From Deltaproteobacteria bacterium (lineage in GTDB: Bacteria; Desulfobacterota; Binatia; UBA9968; CAXXLF01): a DNA stretch of 7,175 nt. A program made the position numbers and the translations under genes. This document shows positions 1-6,189 of this stretch, one piece after another. How positions within the stretch are numbered: position 1 is the stretch's first letter; the number at the start of each line of letters is the position of its first letter. Below the pieces are notes generated by a model. It had not been told where the DNA came from. It was given only the letters and a program-made list of their open reading frames with translations, and ran no database searches. Location of the stretch: positions 1-7,175 of the forward strand of contig JACZXR010000108.1 of assembly GCA_022571535.1 (NCBI GenBank), given 5' to 3'.

Positions 1-406
1 CCCCGCTCCGTCCGGCAGCAATCGCTTCGAGCTTCCACATTTGGCTGCCATCGGTCGACTCGATTGCACATCGCATCTGGGCACCAAGGGCTTCCAGGTC
101 CTCTAATCCTGCCTCGGTTGGTGGGCACTCCCAAAGGTCTGAACGAAACTCGAGATCCAACCCGGCAAGGCGCTCTGTCTCCTTGATGATGAGATCAAAT
201 TCCTCGGGCCTCATGACCTCAATCAAGCTAGGCGGTGTCCGGGCAAGTTCAACCTCCTCCTCCGGGTCAGGGGTGATATTGCTCCCGTAGTGGCTAACAA
301 GTTCTCCTCTGGAAAAACGTAGATTGGCTCGTCTATTTCCGACTATCCGCGTAAGTAGTGACATCAGTACAACGAAAAAGATGAGGTAGCTGAATTCTGT
401 TTCCAT
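1..406 (-). CDS. Partial membrane-anchored hypothetical protein (5' end only)
   Basis: Reading the minus strand from the ATG at 406-404 gives 135 codons without a stop, open at the left edge, so only the N-terminus is present. An in-frame TAG at 424-422 lies upstream, and no other ATG intervenes. The protein begins METEFSYLIFFVVLMSLLTR: residues 6-19 are hydrophobic and followed by Arg, which suggests a signal anchor. The rest is soluble and acidic, with an EEEVE run near residue 50 and the segment SLIEVMRPEEFDLIIKETER. I do not recognise the family. No good Shine-Dalgarno sits right before the ATG; a GAAAGG lies about 23 nt upstream, so a later start (ATG at residue 15) cannot be excluded. 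A sigma-54-type promoter is placed 35 nt ahead of the start by its predicted initiation site. The long open frame and plausible protein composition support coding; function is unknown. Confidence 0.6.
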   Translation of the reverse strand, partial: METEFSYLIFFVVLMSLLTRIVGNRRANLRFSRGELVSHYGSNITPDPEEEVELARTPPSLIEVMRPEEFDLIIKETERLAGLDLEFRSDLWECPPTEAGLEDLEALGAQMRCAIESTDGSQMWKLEAIAAGRSG

Positions 407-451
407 AGAATTGTGAAGTGGCTATTCAACCTTTCAAAGAAGGTAGCTAGA

Positions 452-467
452 AGCTAAAAATGTGCCA
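452..467 (-). promoter_or_regulatory. Candidate sigma-54 (-24/-12) promoter
   Basis: On the minus strand the sequence TTGGCACATTTTTAGCTT matches the sigma-54 consensus TGGCACG-N4-TTGCW: an intact TGGCAC, the invariant GG and GC doublets at the exact required spacing, and a T after GC. Two consensus positions differ (A for G after TGGCAC, and TAGC for TTGC). Transcription would start near 441, giving a 35-nt leader before the ATG at 406, so it fits the partial gene to its left. Such a promoter would need an enhancer-binding activator; I identified no activator site. Confidence 0.5.
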
Positions 468-772
468 ACCTGAGTTAACCTCCAGGGGGTGCAGCTTCTT
501 GTGAATCCACCGGTTTTCAAGGTGAAAGGAGAGAATCAAAAACAAACTCAAGCCTGTAGGACAATAGGAAACGGCGAGGGGGTGGCACACATTGAGAGAG
601 CCGTTTCAAATTGGCACAATGGGGCAAAGAGGGAAATTCAGGCTACACGTTACAGAAAATTCAAGTTTGGAGCAAATGTTGAGGTCTTATCGCATGCTCC
701 AATGCGCCACATTTTCACACCCGGGTAATCTCTCCTTATTTTTATATCATTTCCGTTGCATTAACTTTGTTC

Positions 773-792
773 AGGAAAAAACATTTTTTCCT
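773..792. repeat. Perfect A/T-rich palindrome (9-bp arms, 2-nt centre)
   Basis: The arms AGGAAAAAA (773-781) and TTTTTTCCT (784-792) are exact reverse complements around CA. It lies 63 bp before the cytochrome start. A 2-nt loop is too tight for the full stem, but an 8-bp stem with a 4-nt loop is possible. It could be a protein-binding dyad or a weak factor-independent terminator; its A run followed by a T run would fit a bidirectional one. No neighbour clearly needs a terminator here, so the role is open. Confidence 0.4.
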
Positions 793-854
793 AGACGGAC
801 TATTGGGGACTGAGTTAAGAGCTTTGAGGGAAGACAAAGAGGAGCGCAGAAGGG

Positions 855-1241
855 ATGAGGCGCCAATTTATAGTATTAGCGATCTCCATGGTTTTGTTTC
901 CGGTAGAGATATTTTCGGCAGAGGGAAACGCGGCTGCGAGAAAAAAGATATACAAAATGAATTGCTCGCCGTGCCATGGAGAGGAAGGCAAAGGTGACGG
1001 AGTTGGGGCTAGGTTGTTGCCGGTCAAACCGGCTGATCATTCGGACGGAAATATCATGAACAACCGATCAGACAAATATCTCTCTAAAATCATCTCTAAG
1101 GGTGGCTCTGCCGTGGGGAGGTCGACCTATATGCCAGCCTGGGGCGGTCTATTTAGCGATCAGCAAATCCGTGACCTCATCGCCCATATTCGAAGCCTAA
1201 CCAGGTCTTTGTCGCACTCTTCTAAAGGCGTAGATCGTTAG
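855..1241 (+). CDS. Secreted monohaem cytochrome c (class I-like)
   Basis: A 128-residue protein. Residues 1-22 (MRRQFIVLAISMVLFPVEIF, then SA) form a signal peptide with probable cleavage before Glu23. The mature part has one haem-attachment motif, C37-S-P-C40-H41, in NCSPCHGEEGKGDGVGA, with the G-x-G-x-GDG pattern usual after CxxCH in small cytochromes. M93 in TYMPAWGG is the likely sixth ligand, and the C-terminal helix DQQIRDLIAHIRSL is typical of the cytochrome cbb3-subunit-III/c551-like fold. It should be exported by Sec, receive haem c in the periplasm and carry electrons; its partner cannot be read from the context, since no oxidase or reductase gene is adjacent. The ATG follows GAGGAG (839-844) at a spacing of 10 nt. 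Length is normal and nothing appears broken. It stands alone, 182 bp from the bactofilin gene. Confidence 0.88.
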   Translation: MRRQFIVLAISMVLFPVEIFSAEGNAAARKKIYKMNCSPCHGEEGKGDGVGARLLPVKPADHSDGNIMNNRSDKYLSKIISKGGSAVGRSTYMPAWGGLFSDQQIRDLIAHIRSLTRSLSHSSKGVDR

Positions 1242-1357
1242 TCTGGTGCCCTTTTATGAGTATCCACACGATGGCAGGATCTTCATATTTTAAGAGAGGG
1301 TGGGGATGGTCAACATGCCGACAAAATGAAAAGACTAATACGCATGCCTACTTTTAC

Positions 1358-1388
1358 TTGACATCGAACATTCATATGAGTCAATAGT
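1358..1388 (+). promoter_or_regulatory. Candidate sigma-70-type promoter of the bactofilin gene
   Basis: A consensus -35 hexamer TTGACA lies at 1358-1363. The best -10-like hexamer is AATAGT at 1383-1388 (4 of 6 matches), but the 19-bp spacer is longer than usual; at 17 bp the hexamer is poor. The start codon of the bactofilin follows at 1424. The TTGAC of the -35 is also one arm of an inverted repeat whose other arm, GTCAA, is at 1380-1384, with 22 bp from arm start to arm start, so a regulator could bind across the spacer. Confidence 0.38.
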
Positions 1389-1423
1389 AGAGCAAAGGGG
1401 CTTTACCAAGGAGGGATGTAGCT

Positions 1424-1843
1424 ATGGCATTGCAGAGACAATCGGCGCAAGAAAACCAATTCCTGAGCTCTGAAACTAAGGAGTCTTTCATTGCCCCGGG
1501 CTTGACCATCGAGGGAAAAATAGAGGGGGCAGGAAACGTGCGGATTGCGGGTCGGTTCAAAGGGGAGATCAATGTAAAGGGTGATGTCATCATCGAACAA
1601 GGGGCTCACGTTAGCGGAGAAGTTCGGGCCGAGAATATTGTTCTCAGTGGAGAGATAGAAGGGAACATTCACGCCGAATCTCGGGCGGAGCTGTTGGAAA
1701 CCGGAGTGCTTATGGGGGACCTTAAGGCATCGTCGCTTACGGTAGCGGCCGGGTCGCACATGCGTGGGAAGGTAGATTTCGGGTGGGAGGAGCGAGGGGC
1801 CGACAAGGTGGTTCCCATTGAAGGAAGCGGGTCGAGTCTATAA
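1424..1843 (+). CDS. Bactofilin family cytoskeletal protein
   Basis: A 139-residue protein of the bactofilin (DUF583) family, small cytosolic or membrane-associated proteins that polymerise without nucleotide and scaffold cell-shape, stalk, polar or cell-wall functions. The N-terminal tail of about 24 residues (MALQRQSAQENQFLSSETKE) is polar and disordered-looking. The core, about residues 25-118, shows the family signature: FIAPGLTIEGKIEGAGNVRI, then repeated short beta-strand turns with periodic Gly and hydrophobic residues (GRFKGEINVKGDVIIEQGA, SGEVRAENIVLSGEIEGNI, GDLKASSLTVAAGSHMRGKV), consistent with the right-handed beta-helix. A short charged tail follows. The start is firm: AAGGAGGG at 1408-1415 is 8 nt before the ATG. 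The gene ends 44 bp from the converging transglutaminase-like gene. No peptidase (M23) or other frequent bactofilin partner is next to it, so its cellular job is not shown by context. Confidence 0.93.
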   Translation: MALQRQSAQENQFLSSETKESFIAPGLTIEGKIEGAGNVRIAGRFKGEINVKGDVIIEQGAHVSGEVRAENIVLSGEIEGNIHAESRAELLETGVLMGDLKASSLTVAAGSHMRGKVDFGWEERGADKVVPIEGSGSSL

Positions 1844-1853
1844 TCTCGAGATT
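1842..1853. repeat. 12-bp perfect palindrome at the bactofilin stop codon
   Basis: AATCTCGAGATT is self-complementary and overlaps the TAA stop (1841-1843). It lies in the 44-bp gap between two convergent genes. It has no loop and no following T run, so it is not a standard terminator; no clear intrinsic terminator is visible in this gap. It may be chance. Confidence 0.25.
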
Positions 1854-1887
1854 CTCCTTACAACCCTAGTGGCTGATTCTAGCCTTA

Positions 1888-2601
1888 TCATCCGCAATGT
1901 CTCCCGGTCATGAGCATGAATAGGCGTCGCAAGGGCATCTGACAGCTAGTTCGGGAGGCATCGTTGACACTGACCTTTGGTAGATTTTCAAAGTACTGAG
2001 CGTAGCTTGCCAAGTTAGGGTCCACACGCTCTAGCAACGACCGGTCTGACCTGACCTCTTCGATAGAAGCTAACCGGCCATCCGGGTGCCGTACGACCAC
2101 CCCGTAGTGGGGATCAAAGAGGCCGAAACTTCCATTCGGCAGCTGGACAAACGCTACGCCGACGCAGCTGTTTTTCTTTGGGGCGCAGGCAAACCCGAAG
2201 TGTGCGGGAATCCCCGCATAAGCACTGAGCGCTGCGAATACATCTGCCGCCTGGTCTTGAGAGCCGTATCCGCGTACGATGATGTCCCAGACATGATCGT
2301 CGATGGCAGGAAGCCCTTCTGGAATCGGACGGACATGTTTGCGTGTCCATTCGAACAGTACCAGGATCTTTGCCTCACGATCCTGAATCCCACCTACCAG
2401 TTTTCGGGACAGATTCCGGAATTCAAGGTCGCGATGGACATATGCCAACAGCTTCAGATAGAGGGGCATCCGGACCTCCGCGACGCGCAAATCCACCCCA
2501 CGGTGAATCGCGACGGGTCTGGTGAGGATAAACCAGGTAGAGCTTACCGCGATGATAATCGCCAGGATCACTAATGCGATTGGTCTAATTCGCCGTTTCA
2601 T
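1888..2601 (-). CDS. Membrane-anchored transglutaminase-like protein, apparently catalytically dead
   Basis: A 237-residue protein. The N-terminus MKRRIRPIALVILAIIIAVS has basic residues followed by a hydrophobic helix (about 7-26), so it is probably tethered with the rest outside the cytoplasm. Residues 71-170 resemble the transglutaminase-like/papain fold: helix DREAKILVLFEWTRKHVRP, then GYGSQDQAADVFAALSAYAGIPAHF, where families normally have G-x-C-x-x-x-A...GIPAR, and a strand pair ending in GLFDPHYG. The expected Cys aligns with Gln115 and the expected His with about Gly148, while Asp163 (FDP) is kept. It may therefore bind peptides or glycans rather than cleave or cross-link. Four other Cys (139, 146, 220, 236) could form disulfides. 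An in-frame TAA two codons before the ATG fixes the start; AAGG six nt upstream is a weak SD. It is divergent from the GH42-like gene and convergent with the bactofilin. Confidence 0.72.
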   Translation of the reverse strand: MKRRIRPIALVILAIIIAVSSTWFILTRPVAIHRGVDLRVAEVRMPLYLKLLAYVHRDLEFRNLSRKLVGGIQDREAKILVLFEWTRKHVRPIPEGLPAIDDHVWDIIVRGYGSQDQAADVFAALSAYAGIPAHFGFACAPKKNSCVGVAFVQLPNGSFGLFDPHYGVVVRHPDGRLASIEEVRSDRSLLERVDPNLASYAQYFENLPKVSVNDASRTSCQMPLRRLFMLMTGRHCG

Positions 2602-2650
2602 GCCGCCTTATCAGCGCAGGGCGCTTGTCACTTGAGACGCAGTGATACTA

Positions 2651-2668
2651 AATCTGTAAATATAGATT
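2651..2668. promoter_or_regulatory. A/T-rich dyad in the divergent promoter region
   Basis: AATCT (2651-2655) and AGATT (2664-2668) are inverted repeats around GTAAATAT, whose TA-AA-TA centre extends the dyad. It lies 50 bp before the leftward transglutaminase-like gene and about 165 bp before the rightward hydrolase, in the 231-bp region they share. It is a plausible operator or promoter element, but I see no good -35/-10 pair with it. Confidence 0.25.
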
Positions 2669-2805
2669 ATCCAGCGAGTCCCTCCGCGAGACTACCCAAT
2701 AACGTTTTACTGTTCAAGTCCGTTTGGGAAGCGGCAAGCTGGGCATGGCATAGTGTATCCGTTACCTCTGCAACGATGCTAGGATGAGTTACCAGAGGCT
2801 GTCCT

Positions 2806-2823
2806 GAGGAGGAGAAGATTATC
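2806..2823 (+). promoter_or_regulatory. Strong Shine-Dalgarno placed before ATT/ATC, not before the TTG
   Basis: GAGGAGGAG at 2806-2814 is a strong ribosome-binding site. The codons at normal spacing are ATT (2818-2820) and ATC (2821-2823), both in frame with the downstream hydrolase. The first ordinary start codon in this frame, TTG at 2833, is 20 nt beyond the AGGAGG core. An in-frame TGA at 2785-2787 closes the frame upstream, and no ATG, GTG or TTG lies between it and 2833. Confidence 0.6.
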
Positions 2824-2832
2824 ACGAGAACT

Positions 2833-5800
2833 TTGTTTACCTTGAATTTGATCGTGCTTGGGTTTGTCCTTAGCACCTCGCTATGCCGTGCGGCATCGCT
2901 TGTCCTGGAAGCAGAGGACTTCCGGGTCCTGAGCGGCGATTGGAAGGTTGGCGATATCACCCAGAACTATTACAGCGGGACATTTGCAAACACGTTCCTT
3001 TGCGGTCAGATGTTTCTCGGCGCACCTGAACAAGGAGTCTATTCGGAGGCAGTTATGGACGTCGAGATACCTGAGGCGGGCGATTACCTCCTGTGGACCC
3101 GCTACGAACAACCTTCATATTTCAGCGTAGAACATGGGATGAGGGTCGTACAGAATGGCAACACCGTTTTTGACCGTAAGTACGGGGTATTTGAAAACCT
3201 GAAACTCTGGCCCTTTGCGGTGGGCATGAAGGCTCAAGTGCTTTTCCGTTGGGGTGGGGGCGACAATATCGTTTGGGAGCCGTCTCGAGAGCCGATCCGT
3301 CTGAATAAGGGCCCGGCGCGCATCGTCCTGTACAAGGACAGTCAGCCCAGTGGTACGAGATTCTTGGTCCGGAATAATGAAGGCGAGATCATCGAACCGC
3401 TCGGCCCTGCCCGGAGGAACATTGACCTCATTTACCTTACAACTGAGCTCGACGAAGCTATTCGACAGAAGTCTGCCGCTTACCCGCTAAACAACAATTG
3501 CTCCCAGGCCGGAAAGGTTTTTGTTCGGATACGAAATCCCAAGGACGCTAAGTATCCGATAACAGGTGGGCTCAGCGATCACAAGACACACAATCCTTAC
3601 TGGAACTACCCTCGCCGAAAACTTCCCACGGTTATTTCGATGTTGGGAGGACAATCTCCCTCTTTGCCGGACCATTGGATCATGCCGGGGCAGAGCAGCC
3701 CTTGGGTCGAGATCGGCAGCGGTCTCGACGGTCTGGGTCTTTGGCAAGAAGTTACTTTCACCGTTCATTATCAAGTTCCTGAGGGACAACAAGCTCCGAA
3801 CGATATGAACGTGACGGTAGAGGTCGCTGCTGACGGGGAGGGGAAAAATATCATCCAATCGGATCGGTATCAGCTCCGTGGGAGAAGTTTCATCTGGGAA
3901 ATACCTGGAAACTTCAATCGTGGCAAGGCACACACCCTTGAAGAGATTCACCGAGATTTGCTGGCTCGGCTAAAAAGTCACCCGACGACCGGTAAAATGC
4001 CGAGGCTTATCCCGGTTTATGGAATTTTGGGTGGATCCTGGCATGGCAAGCGTAATTCCAATAAGGAGTTTTTGCACCTTCGCACAGAGACGGGTCTTTT
4101 GCTGGGACGTAACGTATGGAAAAAGGATGAGCTCTATCCAGACCTGGAACAAAAATATCGGATCCCTGATGGGAAACTTCTTGCGATAGATGTGAGGGGA
4201 GTTCGCACCGCTAAACTCGAGGTGTTTCTGCTCGGCCTGAAAGACAAGGAACGGATTCGTGTGGTCTCTTTTGGCGATGAAATCGGCGTAGGAGGCTATA
4301 ACCTTAATAGCAGTCCAGACAATAAGATGTTCCACGAATATTTGAAGGCAGCTGGCTTGTCGCCAAGTGATCTGGGTTTCGGTGAATGGAATCAAGCAAG
4401 GCTCGTCGATGAGTCGGAAGCGTTCAAAATGCCGAAGGCCTACTACTGGAGCCGGCTATTCGGAATTGATAAGGATATCGAAAAACTGGCCAAGCGGACC
4501 AGGATAGTTGAAAAAATCTTGGGACCGGGAGTATACACAGGAGCAAACTTCTCGCCACACTCGCAGTTTTGGCCTCGTTTCGGTCAATGGGTTCGTCTCT
4601 TTAGAAAAAGGGGCATGACTATGCCTTGGAGCGAGGACTACATCTGGCAGATACCCGAGTTGAGCCCCCAGGTCACCGGCTACTTGCTCGATGTTCTTAG
4701 ATCTGCCGGCAGGATTGAAAAGATGCCCATCCATTACTACACGATGCCTCATTGGCCCGGAAACACCCCGAAAGATCTGACCCTGAGCTTTTATTCCGCT
4801 CTGGCGCACGGCAACAAGGTGATAAATTATTTCGCTGCGGTACCTATATACAGTTACACGGAGAATTACGTCTCCTGGGAGGCAACGGAGACCTGGAAGG
4901 CGATACGAGACCTGACCCATGATGTGGGCCTTGCAGAGGATATCATCTGGAAAGGGCAGGTCAGGCCTTCCCAGGTTGCTATTCTACTCTCGCACCCGAC
5001 CGATATCTGGGAGTCTGCGAAGGGATCATCCATCTACAATTTCGAGCGCAAGAACGTCTATTACGCCCTTAGACACGCGCAGGTTCCCCTGGACTTCATT
5101 ACTGAGGGCGACCTTATAGACGGATCTGCAAGCACAACCAGGGTCATCTATTTCGTAGGGACTCACCTTCGGCGAGCGGCTGCCGAGAAACTTCGAGATT
5201 GGGTGGCAAATGGAGGTTTGCTCTTCAGCGTTGCAGGCGGAGGATTCCTCGACGAATACAATCAGCCAATGGACGTGCTCGCCCCAGTATATGGGGTAAA
5301 GAGTCAATCGCTCACCGTGACCGAGAAAAATCTTTGGGCAAAGCAGCTTTTCCAGTGGCTACGTCCACTAGCGCATTTCTCATACCCGGGTGCTTCCTCT
5401 AAATTGCCGGCTTACATCGCCCGGCAAGACATAGAGCCAGAAACAGCAATTGTAATGGGGAGATTTGACGACGGCAAAGCGGCGGTCATCCGAAATCGCT
5501 TCGGCAACGGATTGGCGACGCTGGTGGCCACTTTCCCCGGCTCTGCGTATATTCATCCGGCGATTCCCAAACGCCCGTGGGACAGAAGCACTTCTGATGA
5601 TGGGTTCGCTCATTTTCTTCCTACGGACTTTGACCAGTCAGCCAAGCAAATCATCGCTGGGCCCATCACCGAAGCGGGCCTGGCAAATATTCTTCCCGTT
5701 GAATCCTCCAATCCTCTCGTAGACGCCACTGTAATTGAATCGCCTACCGGGATCGTGGTTGCACTGGCCAATTATTCCAATGGTTTCATTCCTGATTTGA

Positions 5801-5940
5801 CGGTCAGAATAAGGGACGTGGGAAGGGTCCGATCGGTTATTGCCGTTCGAGCTGAGCGCTTACAAATAGCGCGAGATGGAGAGCACATGTCTGTTACCCT
5901 ACCTTTAGAATGGGGAGACATGATTGTAATCCGGCGATAA
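2833..5940 (+). CDS. Large secreted GH42-like glycoside hydrolase (beta-galactosidase-type architecture)
   Basis: About 1035 residues from the TTG at 2833. Starting instead at the ATT or ATC (2818/2821) adds up to five residues (ITRT-like) and gives the signal peptide its missing positive charge. Signal peptide to about residue 21 (LCRA|AS). Residues 22-170 form a beta-sandwich-like region opening with LVLEAEDF, the EAE pattern of CBM6/35-like carbohydrate-binding modules. Residues about 388-680 look like a GH42-type barrel: VVSFGDEIGVGG (E483, likely acid/base, strand 4), then FHEYLKAAGLSPSDLG, PWSEDYIW (E601), and SALAHGNKVINYFAAVP resembling GH42 strand 8. Residues 710-820 (RPSQVAILLSHPTDIW ... 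VIYFVGTHLRRAAAEKLRDWVANGG) match the GATase-like trimerisation domain. The C-terminus (860-1035) is beta-rich. It would cleave an extracellular or periplasmic glycan; the substrate is unknown. The usual GH42 strand-7 nucleophile is not evident. The gene is monocistronic-looking, divergent from the transglutaminase-like gene. Confidence 0.75.
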   Translation: MFTLNLIVLGFVLSTSLCRAASLVLEAEDFRVLSGDWKVGDITQNYYSGTFANTFLCGQMFLGAPEQGVYSEAVMDVEIPEAGDYLLWTRYEQPSYFSVEHGMRVVQNGNTVFDRKYGVFENLKLWPFAVGMKAQVLFRWGGGDNIVWEPSREPIRLNKGPARIVLYKDSQPSGTRFLVRNNEGEIIEPLGPARRNIDLIYLTTELDEAIRQKSAAYPLNNNCSQAGKVFVRIRNPKDAKYPITGGLSDHKTHNPYWNYPRRKLPTVISMLGGQSPSLPDHWIMPGQSSPWVEIGSGLDGLGLWQEVTFTVHYQVPEGQQAPNDMNVTVEVAADGEGKNIIQSDRYQLRGRSFIWEIPGNFNRGKAHTLEEIHRDLLARLKSHPTTGKMPRLIPVYGILGGSWHGKRNSNKEFLHLRTETGLLLGRNVWKKDELYPDLEQKYRIPDGKLLAIDVRGVRTAKLEVFLLGLKDKERIRVVSFGDEIGVGGYNLNSSPDNKMFHEYLKAAGLSPSDLGFGEWNQARLVDESEAFKMPKAYYWSRLFGIDKDIEKLAKRTRIVEKILGPGVYTGANFSPHSQFWPRFGQWVRLFRKRGMTMPWSEDYIWQIPELSPQVTGYLLDVLRSAGRIEKMPIHYYTMPHWPGNTPKDLTLSFYSALAHGNKVINYFAAVPIYSYTENYVSWEATETWKAIRDLTHDVGLAEDIIWKGQVRPSQVAILLSHPTDIWESAKGSSIYNFERKNVYYALRHAQVPLDFITEGDLIDGSASTTRVIYFVGTHLRRAAAEKLRDWVANGGLLFSVAGGGFLDEYNQPMDVLAPVYGVKSQSLTVTEKNLWAKQLFQWLRPLAHFSYPGASSKLPAYIARQDIEPETAIVMGRFDDGKAAVIRNRFGNGLATLVATFPGSAYIHPAIPKRPWDRSTSDDGFAHFLPTDFDQSAKQIIAGPITEAGLANILPVESSNPLVDATVIESPTGIVVALANYSNGFIPDLTVRIRDVGRVRSVIAVRAERLQIARDGEHMSVTLPLEWGDMIVIRR

Positions 5941-5970
5941 CGGAACCGTCATTTTGCGAAGCGGATGCCT

Positions 5971-6081
5971 GATTCAGTGTAAACCCCGCCTCTTGAGGCG
6001 GGCACAAAGCCGATGGGGCTTCCAAAGGGGAGAAGCGGCAGCTCTCCCCTTTGGTCGGACACGGGGATTCAAACCCAGTGT
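5971..6081 (+). ncRNA. Candidate structured RNA: consecutive stem-loops in the leader of the DUF4124 gene
   Basis: In order: GTG (5977-5979) can pair with CAC (6003-6005) around a UAAAC bulge and an 8-bp perfect stem (5985-5992 with 5995-6002); AAGCC (6007-6011) with GGCTT (6017-6021), loop GATGG; a 12-bp perfect stem CCAAAGGGGAGA (6022-6033) with TCTCCCCTTTGG (6043-6054), loop of 9 nt; and ACAC-GGG (6059-6065) with CCC-A-GTGT (6074-6081), loop GATTCAAA. ACAC 6059-6062 could instead close the whole block with GTGT 5977-5980, giving two exclusive folds. The order AAACC-hairpin-GG...AAAGCC recalls the GEMM-I cyclic-di-GMP riboswitch, but the GNRA loop and the ACGCAAAGCC core are not intact. No T tract follows any stem, so these are not ordinary terminators. 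It lies 30 bp after the hydrolase and 109 bp before the next start codon, so it could also be a 3' end structure. Confidence 0.35.
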
Positions 6082-6189
6082 TCGATATAACTTGATTAGA
6101 GGAGCCCATAGAGAGGGCGACCTATCATGCCCTGCTTGGCAGTGCTAGATTGTTAAATGGAATGTGCTGCTGTCTGCAGAGGGTAGCTC

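Larger units (their letters stand above)
407..854. other. Intergenic region between divergent genes (no gene seen)
   Basis: This 448-bp stretch separates the leftward partial gene from the rightward cytochrome gene. Short open frames occur (for example a GTG-started 79-codon frame at 489-728), but their translations look random, overlap each other in different frames and show no recognisable domain. Identified contents are the minus-strand sigma-54-like promoter at 452-467, the A/T palindrome at 773-792, and the GAGGAG ribosome-binding site of the cytochrome at 839-844. I found no convincing sigma-70 promoter for the cytochrome and no tRNA or known RNA motif. Confidence 0.5.

Noticed and set aside
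612..627. TGGCACAATGGGGCA as a sigma-54 promoter for the cytochrome gene
   Set aside because: The spacing between GG and GC is one base too short, and it lies well over 200 bp from the start codon.
489..813. Two overlapping plus-strand reading frames (489-728 and 592-813), the first with a CCAGGGGG-like sequence before a GTG
   Set aside because: The translations have no recognisable domain, signal or composition of a real protein and occupy the same DNA in different frames; treated as non-coding.
2086..2574. A 162-codon plus-strand open frame opposite the transglutaminase-like gene
   Set aside because: It is the antisense shadow of a gene with a recognisable fold and membrane anchor; its own translation has no such features.
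2725..2740. Plus-strand TGGGAAGCGGCAAGCT as a sigma-54 promoter for the hydrolase
   Set aside because: GG and GC are at the right spacing, but the TGGCAC and TTGC elements are each altered at two positions, too weak to call.
2833..2910. Lipoprotein signal in the hydrolase (TSLC near residue 18)
   Set aside because: The residue before Cys is Leu, not Gly, Ala or Ser, so the lipobox is not satisfied; a standard signal peptidase I site (CRA|AS) fits better.
5984..6003. The CCCGCCTC/GAGGCGGG hairpin as an intrinsic terminator of the hydrolase gene
   Set aside because: It is followed by CACAAAG, not a T run; on the minus strand only a short GTTT follows and no leftward gene ends there.
6055..6085. 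On the minus strand, a T-arm-like sequence (GGGTTTGAATCCC) followed by CGACCA, as at the 3' end of a tRNA
   Set aside because: The T stem has a mismatch, the T loop lacks its conserved C, and no matching acceptor strand, D arm or anticodon arm is found at tRNA distance; better explained as one hairpin of the structured block.
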